A DNA stretch of 64,000 nucleotides, taken from positions 6,610,135-6,674,134 of the forward strand of contig NZ_LT607410.1 in assembly GCF_900091515.1 (NCBI RefSeq), written 5' to 3'. This document shows, in pieces, positions 8,765 to 17,409 of this stretch (the stretch's first letter is position 1; every line of letters starts with the position of its first letter). The notes below the pieces were generated by a model. The model saw only the letters and a program-made list of their open reading frames with translations, made no database searches and had not been told where the DNA came from. Origin of the DNA: Micromonospora purpureochromogenes. GTDB lineage: Bacteria > Actinomycetota > Actinomycetes > Mycobacteriales > Micromonosporaceae. The position numbers and the translations under genes are program-made.

Positions 8765-10135
8765 TCAGCACTCGATCACGTTGACGGCCAGGCCGCCGCG
8801 CGCCGTCTCCTTGTACTTGACCTTCATGTCGGCGCCCGTCTCCCGCATGGTCTTGATGACCTTGTCCAGCGAGACGGCGTGCACCCCGTCCCCACGCAGC
8901 GCCAGCCGGGCGGCGGTGATCGCCTTGATGCTAGCCACCGCGTTCCGCTCGATGCACGGGATCTGCACCAGCCCACCGACCGGGTCGCAGGTCAGCCCGA
9001 GGTTGTGCTCCATGCCGATCTCGGCGGCGTTCTCCACCTGCGCCGGCGTGCCACCGAGGGCCTCGGCCAGCCCGGCGGCGGCCATCGAGCAGGCCGAGCC
9101 GACCTCGCCCTGGCAGCCGACCTCGGCGCCGGAGATGGAGGCGTTCTCCTTGAACAGCACGCCGATCGCGCCGGCGGCCAGCAGGAAGCGGACCACGCCG
9201 TCCTCGTCGGCGTGCGGGGTGAACCGGGTGTAGTAGTGCAGCACCGCCGGGATGATGCCGGCCGCGCCGTTGGTGGGGGCGGTCACCACCCGGCCGCCGG
9301 CGGCGTTCTCCTCGTTGACGGCGAGGGCGAAGAGCGTCACCCAGTCCATCGCGCGCAGCGGGTCGGTGGAGTCGATCTCCGCCTCCAGGCTCCGGCGCAG
9401 CTCGGCGGCGCGGCGGCGAACCTTCAGCCCGCCGGGGAGGACGCCGCCGTGCTCGCAGCCGGCCGCCACGCACTCCCGCATCACCCGCCAGATCTCCAGC
9501 AGGCCGGCCCGCACGTCGGCCTCGCTGCGCCAGGAGCACTCGTTGGCCAGCATCACCTCGCTGATCGACAGCCCGGTCGCGGCGGTCACCTCGAGCAGCT
9601 CGGCGCCGGTGTAGAAGGGGTACCGCACCCGCGTCGTGTCGGGCTTGATCCGGTCCGCCCCGGCGGCCGCCTCGTCCACCACGAAGCCGCCGCCCACCGA
9701 GTAGTAGGTACGGGCCCTGACCTGCGCCCCGGCCGCGTCGTAGGCCGCGAAGGTCATCCCGTTCGGGTGGTACGGCAGCGACCGGCGGCGGTGCAGCACC
9801 AGGTCCCGGCCCGGGTCGAAGTCGATCTCCTGCACGCCGAGCAGGTGCAGCCGGCCCTCGGCGCGGATCGCGGCCACCCGGGGGCCGACGGTGTCGGTGT
9901 CGACCGTCTCCGGTGCCTCGCCCTCCAGCCCGAGCAGCACGGCCCGGTCGCTGCCGTGGCCGTGCCCGGTGGCGCCGAGCGACCCGAACAGCTCGGCCTG
10001 GACCCGGACGACGTCGGCGAGCAGCCCGTCGCCCTTCAACCCGGCGACGAACGTCCGCGCGGCCCGCATCGGTCCCACGGTGTGCGAGCTGGACGGCCCG
10101 ATGCCGACGCTGAAGAGGTCGAAAACACTGATCAT
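8765..10135 (-). CDS. sdaA: L-serine ammonia-lyase (iron-sulfur L-serine dehydratase)
   Basis: The 456-residue protein is a single-chain fusion of the beta (N-terminal, [14 protein letters not shown]) and alpha (C-terminal) parts of the 4Fe-4S L-serine dehydratase. The Cys residues in [13 protein letters not shown], in TCDPVGG and in QIPCIERN are those that hold the cluster in this family. It converts L-serine to pyruvate and ammonia in the cytoplasm. The ATG at 10135 follows GAGGAAAG. Its upstream region (10136-10451) was read for a glycine riboswitch, which sometimes controls this gene; I did not find one. Confidence 0.95.
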   Translation of the reverse strand: MISVFDLFSVGIGPSSSHTVGPMRAARTFVAGLKGDGLLADVVRVQAELFGSLGATGHGHGSDRAVLLGLEGEAPETVDTDTVGPRVAAIRAEGRLHLLGVQEIDFDPGRDLVLHRRRSLPYHPNGMTFAAYDAAGAQVRARTYYSVGGGFVVDEAAAGADRIKPDTTRVRYPFYTGAELLEVTAATGLSISEVMLANECSWRSEADVRAGLLEIWRVMRECVAAGCEHGGVLPGGLKVRRRAAELRRSLEAEIDSTDPLRAMDWVTLFALAVNEENAAGGRVVTAPTNGAAGIIPAVLHYYTRFTPHADEDGVVRFLLAAGAIGVLFKENASISGAEVGCQGEVGSACSMAAAGLAEALGGTPAQVENAAEIGMEHNLGLTCDPVGGLVQIPCIERNAVASIKAITAARLALRGDGVHAVSLDKVIKTMRETGADMKVKYKETARGGLAVNVIEC

Positions 10136-10451
10136 GGCTGCACTTTCCTCGCCGTCGCGCCCGGTGGTGCCGGGTCCGACTCGGGTTCCGCCCGCCGAGG
10201 TCTCCGGCGGCCGTCGGCACCGCCCGGGGTGGTGGACGGCATCCGACCGGCGAGCCTACCCGCCCGCCGCACCTCCCGCCTTTCCACCGCAGGTGACGAC
10301 ACCTTCCAAGGGTGCATCGGGCGGGGGCGGCGCGGGTAACCACCTACGGGTCCGGGGCCGCCGGATCGGTCTTCGGACGGAGGGCGCGGTGGCCACCCCT
10401 TTCTACCGTTGGTTGCAGAGCGGCGGATCGCCGCAGAGTGGGAGTACGACG
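10136..10451. other. Intergenic region between divergent sdaA and PspC gene
   Basis: This 316-base stretch must hold the promoters of both divergent genes. I see no confident -35/-10 pair, riboswitch or open frame with a ribosome binding site in it. A GTG at 10389 could extend the PspC protein, but the ATG at 10452 has the better ribosome binding site. Confidence 0.4.
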
Positions 10452-10652
10452 ATGAGTCGCAAACTGGTCCGGCCCCGCGAGGGGCGCATGCTCGCCGGCG
10501 TCTGCGCCGGCCTGGCCCGCCGGTTCAACACCTCGGCGTTCATGATCCGGCTGCTGTTCCTGCTGTCGCTGCTGCTGCCCGGCACCCAGGTGATCGTCTA
10601 CCTGGTGCTCTGGGTGCTGATGCCGAACGAGGACCGCGCCGCCACCCGCTAG
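10452..10652 (+). CDS. Small PspC-domain membrane protein
   Basis: The 66-residue protein is almost entirely one PspC domain: a basic N-terminus, LAGVCAGLARRF, then a hydrophobic hairpin LLFLLSLLLPG and VIVYLVLWVLMP. The ATG at 10452 follows GGGAG seven bases upstream. PspC proteins sense or respond to membrane stress; in actinobacteria short solo PspC proteins are common and mostly unstudied. It sits alone, just upstream of the decayed TnpB element. Confidence 0.85.
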   Translation: MSRKLVRPREGRMLAGVCAGLARRFNTSAFMIRLLFLLSLLLPGTQVIVYLVLWVLMPNEDRAATR

Positions 10653-10658
10653 CAAGAT

Positions 10659-10956
10659 GCGGGCCAGTGCTCCGCCCTTCAGGGCGGGTGAAGGCCCGCA
10701 CTGGAGGGGCCGCCAGGCCCCGAGCGTGCCATTGACCGTGGTAAAATCTGGGCGGGCTCCAGCGATAACCAAGCTGGAGCCCGCCGCACCAGACGTCGCC
10801 GCAGGGCATGCGGAGACGGAAAACGCCTGTGGAGCGGACGTAAGACCGGAGCACGCTCCGGCTGATCGCGGTGAAGCAGGAACCCAACTGGGCGTTGCGC
10901 GTTCCGCGCGCAGCGCGGAGGGAATCCCCGCCATTCATGGCGGTGGAGGAAGTCAA
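10659..10956 (+). mobile_element. Decayed IS200/IS605-group TnpB element (LE- and RE-like ends, internal deletion)
   Basis: The left part has an imperfect nested hairpin typical of the left end of IS605-group elements: outer arms GCGGGCC (10659-10665) and GGCCCGC (10693-10699), inner arms CCGCCCT and AGGGCGG (10672-10687). The right part ends in the hairpin CCGCCAT/ATGGCGG (10928-10943) followed by GGAGGAAGTCAA, close to the conserved right end of TnpB elements I know. Between them only the last part of a TnpB coding frame survives. A further 13-bp hairpin lies at 10751-10785. The element has no transposase, so any movement would have needed TnpA in trans. It could be a palindrome-type non-autonomous derivative or simply a deletion remnant. 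Confidence 0.65.
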
Positions 10957-10959
10957 TGA
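10780..10959 (+). pseudogene. tnpB C-terminal remnant
   Basis: In the frame that ends at the TGA 10957-10959 the peptide contains AAGHAETENACGADVRPE and then GEAGTQ, which matches the C-terminal tail of actinobacterial TnpB proteins. No zinc finger, RuvC-like DED residues or any upstream TnpB sequence remains. The frame runs through the conserved right-end hairpin, as in intact elements where the tnpB 3' end and omega RNA overlap. The boundary at 10780 is approximate. Confidence 0.6.
10790..10956 (+). ncRNA. Possible omega RNA (reRNA) scaffold of the TnpB remnant
   Basis: In intact TnpB elements the guide RNA scaffold covers the end of tnpB and the right end, with the guide lying just beyond the element. 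Here the corresponding stretch ends at TCAA 10953-10956, so the guide would be the bases from 10957 onward, which enter the region before the terminator at 10970. The call rests on the right-end hairpin and on the TnpB tail; transcription is unknown. Confidence 0.35.
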
Positions 10960-10969
10960 CCTCCCCGCA

Positions 10970-11009
10970 CGGCAGCGCCCGCCCCGATATCTCGGGGCGG
11001 GCGCTGCCG
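10970..11009. terminator. Strong GC-rich terminator hairpin
   Basis: An 18-bp perfect stem (10970-10987 with 10992-11009) and a 4-base loop begin nine bases beyond the stop of the DUF4230 gene. There is no clear U-tract on the minus strand, as is common in high-GC actinobacteria. Confidence 0.75.
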
Positions 11010-11017
11010 GTTTCGGG

Positions 11018-11794
11018 TCAGGGAGCGGCGTACGTGACGGTGATTTTCTCGTAGCCGAGTGAGCGGAGCAGGCCCTCCAGCATCTTGCGGGTGTTCTCCT
11101 CGGCGCGCTGGGTCAACCCGCTGTCGCGCGCCGCCGCGGTGATCCGTTCCTCGGCGAGCTGGTAGACCTGCTGCTGCCGGTTGGGGTCGCCGTTGACCAG
11201 CTCGCCGAGCCGGTTGAGCAGGCCGCGCTCCTCGGCGAAGACGTAGCTCTTCTGCAGGTCGAGGTTGGTCTTGCCGAGCTGCGGCGCCGGCAGCTTGATC
11301 TCGACGGACTTGCCGTCGGCGGATTCGACCACCGCCCCCTCGGAGATCTTGGTGAAGTCGACGTACGCCTCCACGCTGCCCGCCCCGACGAAGAGGGTCC
11401 GCTGCTTGAGCAGGAACTCGGGCACGTTGTTGCGGTCGTTCTGGAGGTCGACCACGACCTGGAAATTGCCCTCGGCGGCGACGTAGCGGCTGAGGTCCTG
11501 GATCGACTTGAGCAGCGGCGGCTGGCTGCGGTCGGTCTGCTCCTTGGCGAACGGGTTGCGGAAGTCGGGGAAGATTCCGGTCGCCTGGGCGCCGAGCAGC
11601 ACCACCACCGCCAGCGCCGCCGCGCCCAGCCACACGAGCAGGCCCCGGGGGGCGGGCCCGCCGGAGGGCGCCGACCCGCCCGGCCGCGGCGGGGAGGTGT
11701 CGTCCGACCGGGCCGGAAGCGTGTCGGCGGTCGGGTAGCCGGGAAACTCCCTGGTGGGCTCGTTGATGTCACCGTCGCGGGCCATGGCCCTCAC
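11018..11794 (-). CDS. DUF4230 membrane-anchored protein
   Basis: The 258-residue protein has a Pro-rich cytoplasmic N-terminus (about 1-50), one membrane helix (about 51-70) and a DUF4230 domain that ends LGYEKITVTYAAP. The domain is extracytoplasmic and of unknown function. The GTG at 11794 follows GAGGACG; an ATG at 11785 is an alternative start and would lose only three residues. It is monocistronic, with the terminator at 10970-11009 just downstream. Confidence 0.85.
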   Translation of the reverse strand: MRAMARDGDINEPTREFPGYPTADTLPARSDDTSPPRPGGSAPSGGPAPRGLLVWLGAAALAVVVLLGAQATGIFPDFRNPFAKEQTDRSQPPLLKSIQDLSRYVAAEGNFQVVVDLQNDRNNVPEFLLKQRTLFVGAGSVEAYVDFTKISEGAVVESADGKSVEIKLPAPQLGKTNLDLQKSYVFAEERGLLNRLGELVNGDPNRQQQVYQLAEERITAAARDSGLTQRAEENTRKMLEGLLRSLGYEKITVTYAAP

Positions 11795-11883
11795 CGTCCT
11801 CGTCAGACACGTCGTCTACCGATGACGGTACGGGCCGGATACGACACCCGCGCGTCGAGCGACCCGATCGGGTGAAGCGTCGG

Positions 11884-13047
11884 TCAGGCGAAGGCGGAGA
11901 CCCCGGTCAGCTTCTGCCCGATGACCAGCTGGTGGATCTCCGAGGTGCCCTCGTAGGTCAGCACGCTCTCCAGGTTGTTGGCGTGCCGCATCACCGGGTA
12001 CTCGCCCGAGACGCCGTTCGCGCCGAGGATCGTGCGGCACTGGCGGGCGATCGCCAGCGCCTCCCGCACGTTGTTCAGCTTGCCCACGCTGACCTGCTCC
12101 GGGCGCAGCTTCCCGGCGTCGGCGAGCCGGCCCAGGTGCAGCGCCAGCAGGTAGCCCTTGTTCCACTCGACGGCCATGTCGGCGAGCTTGGCCTGGGTGA
12201 GCTGGAAGCCGGCCAGCGGCCGGCCGAACTGGGTCCGGGTGGTCGCGTAGTCCAGCGCCGTCGACAGGCAGTCGCGGGCCGCGCCGAGCGCACCCCAGAC
12301 GATGCCGTGCCGGGCCTCGGTCAGGCAGCTCAGCGGGGCCTTCAGCCCGATCGCCCCGGGCAGCTGGGCGTCCGCCGGCAGCCGGACGTCGTCGAGGGCG
12401 ATCTCGCCGGTCAGCGAGGCGCGCAGCGACATCTTCCGCCGGATCTCGCGCGCCGTCACCCCCGGCGTGTCCATGGGTACGGCGAAACCGCGTACCCCCT
12501 CGTCGGTGCGCGCCCAGATCACGCCGACCTCGGCGATCGGCGCGTTGGTGATCCACATCTTGGCGCCGTTGAGCACCCAGTCGTCGCCGTCGCGGCGGGC
12601 CCGGGTGGCCATCGAGGCCGGGTCGGAGCCGTGGTCGGGCTCGGTCAGGCCGAAGCAGCCGATCGCCTCGCCGGCCGCCATCGCCGGCAGCCAGCGCTGC
12701 TTCTGCTCCTCGCTGCCGTAGCGCCAGATGGCGTACATGGCGAGCGAGCCCTGCACCGAGACCAGCGAGCGGATGCCGGAGTCGCCGGCCTCCAGCTCCA
12801 GGCAGGCCAGCCCGTACGCGACCGCCGAGGCGCCGGCGCAGCCGTACCCGGTCAGGTGCATGCCGAGCAGGCCGAGCTTGCCGAACTCCCGGGCCAGCTC
12901 GCGGGCCGGCACGTGGCCCTGCTCGTACCAGTCGGCGACGTGCGGGCGTACCCGGTCGTCGATGAGCTGGCGCACGACGGCGCGGATCTGCCGCTCCTCC
13001 TCGCTGAGCGAGGCGTCCACGTCGAGCAGGTCCAGGGGTGCGGTCAT
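11884..13047 (-). CDS. Acyl-CoA dehydrogenase, glutaryl-CoA dehydrogenase-like
   Basis: The 387-residue flavoprotein has FGLTEPDHGSDP and WITNAP, the FAD/acyl-CoA motifs of the family, and the catalytic Glu in the C-terminal YEGTSEIHQLVIGQ at the position used by glutaryl-CoA dehydrogenases. SVQGSLAMYAI is close to the substrate loop of the same subgroup. It would dehydrogenate, and possibly decarboxylate, glutaryl-CoA in lysine or tryptophan breakdown. The ATG at 13047 follows AAGGTGG; a GTG three codons upstream is possible. No other lysine-degradation gene is adjacent, so the exact substrate is an inference. Confidence 0.87.
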   Translation of the reverse strand: MTAPLDLLDVDASLSEEERQIRAVVRQLIDDRVRPHVADWYEQGHVPARELAREFGKLGLLGMHLTGYGCAGASAVAYGLACLELEAGDSGIRSLVSVQGSLAMYAIWRYGSEEQKQRWLPAMAAGEAIGCFGLTEPDHGSDPASMATRARRDGDDWVLNGAKMWITNAPIAEVGVIWARTDEGVRGFAVPMDTPGVTAREIRRKMSLRASLTGEIALDDVRLPADAQLPGAIGLKAPLSCLTEARHGIVWGALGAARDCLSTALDYATTRTQFGRPLAGFQLTQAKLADMAVEWNKGYLLALHLGRLADAGKLRPEQVSVGKLNNVREALAIARQCRTILGANGVSGEYPVMRHANNLESVLTYEGTSEIHQLVIGQKLTGVSAFA

Positions 13048-13079
13048 GGGGGCCACCTTAACCAGTCGTCAGGAGGGCG

Positions 13080-13385
13080 TCATCCCTCGTGGCCGCCGAG
13101 CACCAGCACCCGGGCGTGGATCTGGTTGCGCTGCTGCAACGCCGCGCGCAGCGCCCGGTGCAGCCCGTCCTCCAGGTAGAGCCCGCCGTTCCACTGCACG
13201 ACGTGCGGGAAGAGGTCGCCGTAGAAGGTCGAGTCCTCGGCGAGGAGCTTGTCCAGCGCCAGCTCCCGCTTGGTGGTGATGAGCTGGTCCAGCCGCAGCG
13301 GGCGCGGCGGGATCTCCGCCCACTGCTTGAGCGTGTAGTTGTGCTCCGGGTACGGACGCCCGTCCCGGACCGCTCTGAAGATCAC
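13080..13385 (-). CDS. Conserved actinobacterial small protein (ParB/Srx-like flavour)
   Basis: The 101-residue protein starts at GTG 13385 after GGGGAG. It contains RLDQLITTKRELALDKLL and YLEDGLHRALRAAL, a pattern that recalls ParB N-terminal/sulfiredoxin-like folds (the DGxHR element). I know close homologues as conserved hypothetical proteins of actinobacteria; no function is established. It stands between the acyl-CoA dehydrogenase and nitroreductase genes without evident coupling. Confidence 0.75.
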   Translation of the reverse strand: MIFRAVRDGRPYPEHNYTLKQWAEIPPRPLRLDQLITTKRELALDKLLAEDSTFYGDLFPHVVQWNGGLYLEDGLHRALRAALQQRNQIHARVLVLGGHEG

Positions 13386-13564
13386 GGCACGCTCCCCTCC
13401 CCGTGGCCGGGCCGACCGACGGCGCGGAGCCGGGTCACGCCGTGGTGCCGCGAGGTGCGGCACCGATGACCGTGCCAGCCTAACCGCCTCCGCCACACTG
13501 CGTTTTACTCCCTCATGTCGCTTTCGCTTCCGCCGATACCCACCCGGGACCGCATGAACCACGC

Positions 13565-14167
13565 TCAACTCCACCGGCCGCGCCGGACCACCTCGCCGAC
13601 CGGGCGACGCCCCCGACGCAGTGACGGTGACCGGTGGTCGGGCGCCCGGTAACCCACGGTCACCGCGCCGATCGGCTGGTACTCCTCGGGCACCCCGAAC
13701 GCCTCCCGGTAGGCGTCCAGCCGCTGTGGCGGGATGCCGAAGAAGCAGGCCCCCAGCCCCTCGTCGACGGCGGTGAGCAGCATGAGCAGCGCGGCGAAGC
13801 CGGTGTCGACGTACCAGTAGGGCACCGGCCAGCGTTCCGCCGTCCGGTCCGCCCAGCCCTTGTCCGGCTCGGCGTAGCGCTCCAGGTAGGCGGAGCGGTT
13901 GGCGTGCGGCACCACGATCAGCGGGGCCCGCCGCATCCCGGCCAGCCAGCGCTCCCGACCACCGCCGCCCGGGGTGGCCGCCGTCCAGAACCGCTCCCGG
14001 TCCGCCGGGGTCTCCAGCACCAGGAAGCCCCAGCCCTGCGCGAACCCGGCCGACGGCGCCCGGACCGCGTGGTCGAGCAGCCGGTCCACCACGTCCGGCG
14101 GGACCGGGCGGTCCGGGTCGTAGTTGCGCACCATCCGCCGTCGCCGGACGACCTCGCCGAACTCCAT
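13565..14167 (-). CDS. Nitroreductase family protein
   Basis: The 200-residue protein begins MEFGEVVRRRRMVRNYD, the usual nitroreductase start with the FMN-binding Arg residues, and has APSAGFAQGW and LGACFFGIPP, matching the FMN-binding and dimer regions. It would be a cytoplasmic FMN-dependent NAD(P)H oxidoreductase of unknown substrate. The ATG at 14167 lies 11 bases after the stop of the aldose epimerase gene, so the two are probably cotranscribed. Confidence 0.88.
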   Translation of the reverse strand: MEFGEVVRRRRMVRNYDPDRPVPPDVVDRLLDHAVRAPSAGFAQGWGFLVLETPADRERFWTAATPGGGGRERWLAGMRRAPLIVVPHANRSAYLERYAEPDKGWADRTAERWPVPYWYVDTGFAALLMLLTAVDEGLGACFFGIPPQRLDAYREAFGVPEEYQPIGAVTVGYRAPDHRSPSLRRGRRPVGEVVRRGRWS

Positions 14168-14178
14168 GCCCCCGCCGC

Positions 14179-15108
14179 TCAGACGCCGGGCCGCAGGCCC
14201 CAGGCGCCCTGCCAGGTGCCGCCGGGCTTCAGCGTGATCAGGTCCTTGCCGGAGCGGAACGCGTCCGCCGGGCAGGTCATGGGCTCCACCGCCACCGACC
14301 GCCGGTGCCGCTCTCCGGTCAGCGTGTCCCCGGTGAAGACCTGCCACCAACCGAACTCCCGATCCGCCCAGATGTGCACCGCGGCGGAGCCGTCCGGGGC
14401 GGCCAGGGTGACCGCCGAGCCCCCGTCGGCGTCCCGCACCAGGTCACCGAAGGCCAGGTCGAGCACCGCGTCGCCGATCGGGCGGGGCTCGGTGAAGTCG
14501 TATTCGGTGCCGGCCACCGGCGCGGCGGCGATGGGGAGCAGGCGGCCGTCCAGCAGCACCCGGATCCGCCCCGGTACGCGCAGCGACACCTCGTCCACCG
14601 GCACGCCGGGCAGCCGCAGGTAGGGGTGCATCGAGTAGCCGTACGGGGCATCCTCCGCGCCGAGGTTCGTCACCTCGTGCTCGACCCGCAGGCCGTCCGC
14701 GCCGACGCTCCACCGGTTCCGCAGCCGCAGCGGCCACGGGTAGCCCGGGCTGGGCGGCAGGTCGTACCCGACGGTGACCGCGTCGGCGGACTGCTCGACG
14801 AGGTGCCACGACACCCAGTTGACCAGGCCGTGGATCGCGTTGCGCCGGGCCGGCTCGCTCAGGTCGAGCTGCAACGAGCGCTCCCCGAAGGTGTACTGCC
14901 CGTCCCGGATCCGGTTCGGCCAGGGCGCCAGCACGTGCCCGGCCGATCCGGGGCAGATCTCGTCGACGGCGTACCCGTCGACGTAGTCCACGCCGTCGTG
15001 CCGGTACGACCGCAGCCCACCGCCGACCTCGACGATGACCGCCTCGTGGCCGTCGGCGGCAATGGTCCACTGTGTCCCGGACGGCGGGCGGGTTCCGGCC
15101 TTCTCCAT
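14179..15108 (-). CDS. Aldose 1-epimerase family protein
   Basis: The 309-residue protein has the galactose mutarotase pattern: NAIHGLVNW, the catalytic His in YSMHPYLRLP and a Glu in VAVEPMTCPADAF near the C-terminus, within GWWQVFTG and related strands. It should interconvert alpha and beta anomers of aldoses in the cytoplasm. The ATG at 15108 is the first in frame before the conserved beta-sandwich. It precedes the nitroreductase gene by 11 bases. Confidence 0.88.
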   Translation of the reverse strand: MEKAGTRPPSGTQWTIAADGHEAVIVEVGGGLRSYRHDGVDYVDGYAVDEICPGSAGHVLAPWPNRIRDGQYTFGERSLQLDLSEPARRNAIHGLVNWVSWHLVEQSADAVTVGYDLPPSPGYPWPLRLRNRWSVGADGLRVEHEVTNLGAEDAPYGYSMHPYLRLPGVPVDEVSLRVPGRIRVLLDGRLLPIAAAPVAGTEYDFTEPRPIGDAVLDLAFGDLVRDADGGSAVTLAAPDGSAAVHIWADREFGWWQVFTGDTLTGERHRRSVAVEPMTCPADAFRSGKDLITLKPGGTWQGAWGLRPGV

Positions 15109-15214
15109 GTCAGGGGACCTTAGTCGCCCGCCCCCGCCCCCGTCGGACCCGCCGAGCCGCTTCCCGCCCAGCGGTCGCCCGGTCCGCCGCGACCCACCCG
15201 CCCGCGGCGGAGGG

Positions 15215-16510
15215 TCAGTCCCGGTCGGCGGCCGGGGTGGCCCGGTAGCGCAGCAGCGCCGGGAAGACCACCACCAGCGCGACGGCGAGCACCGCGGAGA
15301 CCAGACCGCCGCCCACCCAGGCCACGCCGGTGCCGAACCCGGCCGCCACCGCGCCGGCGCGCAGGTCGCCGAGGCGTGGCCCGCCGGCGATGACCACCGT
15401 GTTGACGCCCTGCAGTCGGCCGCGCATCCGGTCCGGCGCGTAGACCAGCAGCATCGACTGCCGCAGCACCGCGCTGACCAGGTCGGACGCCCCGGCGACG
15501 GCGAGCAGCAGCACGACCAGCCAGAGCTGGCGGGCCAGCCCGGCCGCGGCGACCGCGAGGCCCCAGCCGACCACCGCCACCACCAGCACCAGGCCCTGCC
15601 GGCGGAGCCGGCCGATCCAGCCGGAGGTGAGCCCACCGAGCATCGCGCCGAGCGAGATCGCGCCGTACAGCCAGCCGATCGCCGCGCCACCGCCGAACCG
15701 CTCCTGGGCCACCTCGGGGAAGAGCGCCCGGGGCATGGCCAGGATCATCGCGATCAGGTCGATGGCGAACGAGAGCATCAGCACCGGCGTGGTGGCCAGG
15801 TAGCGGAGCCCGTCGACGATGCTGGCCAGGCCCGCTCTGCGAGGGCTGCCGTCGCCGTCCGGGTCCGGCTCGGGCGGCAGCGCCGGCATCCGCACGGTCG
15901 CCCAGACGGCGGCGGTGAACAGGACCGTGTCCAGGCCGTACGCGATCGGCAGCGCGACGTCCGTCCGCCAGCTCGCGAAGATCAGCCCGGCCAGCAGCGG
16001 CCCGGCCACCGACGCGGCGGTGTACGTGGTGAAGTTCAGCGTGCTGGCGGCCGGCACCAGCTCGGCCGGCACGAGCCGGGGAAGGCTCGCCGTGCGGGCC
16101 GCCCCGCTGACCGCGAAGCCGACCGACTGGAGCGCCACCAGGGCCAGCAGCAGCACCGGGCTGCCCACCCGGAGCACCGCCTGCAGCAGCAGCGCCAGCA
16201 TCGAGGCCCAGAGCAGCGCCTGACTGACCAGCAGCACGCCCCGCCGGTCCCGGGCGTCGGCGACCGCCCCGCCCCAGAGCCCGAAGACCAGCAGCGGCAG
16301 GAACGCGGCCACCCCGAGCAGGCCGACCCAGAACGAGTCCCGGGTCAGCGCGTACATCTCCACCGGCACGGCCACCGCCGTGAACTGGAAGCCGAGCATG
16401 GCGATGCCGCCGCCCAGCCAGATCCGCCGGAACTCCGGCACCGCCAGCGGACGCAGGTCGATCGCCCAGCGGCGCGCCCCGCGCGGCCGGGTCTCCTTGG
16501 TCGCGGTCAC
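15215..16510 (-). CDS. MFS transporter
   Basis: The 431-residue protein has 10-12 hydrophobic segments and the loop [13 protein letters not shown] between helices 2 and 3, as in the MFS_3 (EntS-like) efflux group. The GTG start at 16510 overlaps the pdxH stop by 4 bases (GTGA), so the two are translationally coupled. The substrate is unknown. Export of a small hydrophobic compound is the usual guess for this subgroup. Confidence 0.87.
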   Translation of the reverse strand: MTATKETRPRGARRWAIDLRPLAVPEFRRIWLGGGIAMLGFQFTAVAVPVEMYALTRDSFWVGLLGVAAFLPLLVFGLWGGAVADARDRRGVLLVSQALLWASMLALLLQAVLRVGSPVLLLALVALQSVGFAVSGAARTASLPRLVPAELVPAASTLNFTTYTAASVAGPLLAGLIFASWRTDVALPIAYGLDTVLFTAAVWATVRMPALPPEPDPDGDGSPRRAGLASIVDGLRYLATTPVLMLSFAIDLIAMILAMPRALFPEVAQERFGGGAAIGWLYGAISLGAMLGGLTSGWIGRLRRQGLVLVVAVVGWGLAVAAAGLARQLWLVVLLLAVAGASDLVSAVLRQSMLLVYAPDRMRGRLQGVNTVVIAGGPRLGDLRAGAVAAGFGTGVAWVGGGLVSAVLAVALVVVFPALLRYRATPAADRD

Positions 16511-17166
16511 GGGGCCAACCGCTCCACGATCCAGTCGCCGCCGTCGGCACGGCGGAACCGCAGCCGGTCGTGCAGCCGGCTCACCCGGCCCTGCCAGAAC
16601 TCCACCGACTCGGGCCGGACCCGGAAGCCGCCCCAGTGCGGTGGCGCGGGGATCTGCGCCACGTCGGCGAAGCGCGCCACCACCGCCTCGTACGCCTCGT
16701 CCAGCGCCGCCCGGTCGGGGATGATCTGGGACTGGGCGCTGGCCCAGGCCCCGAGCTGCGACCCGCGCGGCCGGCTGGCGAAGTACGCCTCGGTCTCCGC
16801 CCGGTCGACCCGCTCCACCGGACCGGCGACGACCACCTGCCGCTGCATCGGGAACCAGGGGAAGACCAGGCTGGCGTGCGGATTGGCGGTCGCCTCGCCG
16901 CCCTTGCGGGAGGTGTAGTTGGTGTAGAAGACGAAGCCCTCCGGGTCGTAGCCCTTGAGCAGGACGGTGCGGCCGCTGGGGCGGCCGGCGGCGTCGGCGG
17001 TGCCGACGATCATCGCGTTCGGCTCGGGCAGCCCGGCGGCGACCGCGTCGGCGAACCAGCGGTCGAACTGGGTGTACCAGTCCGCGGCCAGATCGGCCTC
17101 GGAAAGGCCCAGGTCGGCGGCGTACTCGTTACGCATGGCCGCCGGCGGTGGTGTGTCGCCCGTCAC
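16507..17166 (-). CDS. pdxH: Pyridoxamine 5'-phosphate oxidase
   Basis: The 219-residue FMN enzyme has the N-terminal [16 protein letters not shown], then [19 protein letters not shown] (FMN binding), [17 protein letters not shown] and the C-terminal WIVERLAP, all characteristic of PdxH. It oxidises pyridoxamine or pyridoxine phosphate to pyridoxal phosphate. The GTG at 17166 is preferred because GAGGGAG precedes it; an earlier in-frame start would add 38 poorly conserved residues. An MFS gene follows with a 4-base overlap. Confidence 0.95.
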   Translation of the reverse strand: MTGDTPPPAAMRNEYAADLGLSEADLAADWYTQFDRWFADAVAAGLPEPNAMIVGTADAAGRPSGRTVLLKGYDPEGFVFYTNYTSRKGGEATANPHASLVFPWFPMQRQVVVAGPVERVDRAETEAYFASRPRGSQLGAWASAQSQIIPDRAALDEAYEAVVARFADVAQIPAPPHWGGFRVRPESVEFWQGRVSRLHDRLRFRRADGGDWIVERLAP

Positions 17167-17409
17167 GTCGCTTCTCCCTCTCGCGGCGGCGCCCACGTCC
17201 CCCGACGCTGGCCAGCCCCCAGGAAAGAGTGTCACCGAGGGCGTGACGGCCTCCACCGGCGGGGATGTCACGTGCGGCACAGTCGCAGCGGGTCGCGCAT
17301 TTGGTTACCGAGCAGGCAAGATGTCACGAAACCATCCCTGAGGGTCGCCTAAGGTCTGGGCCGGACAGAGCCCGCGGCGGGCGCACCGAGCCGGAAGCCA
17401 GGAGACGAC

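Noticed and set aside
10136..10451. Glycine riboswitch upstream of the serine dehydratase gene
   Set aside because: The conserved core words of the aptamer were not found on the minus strand.
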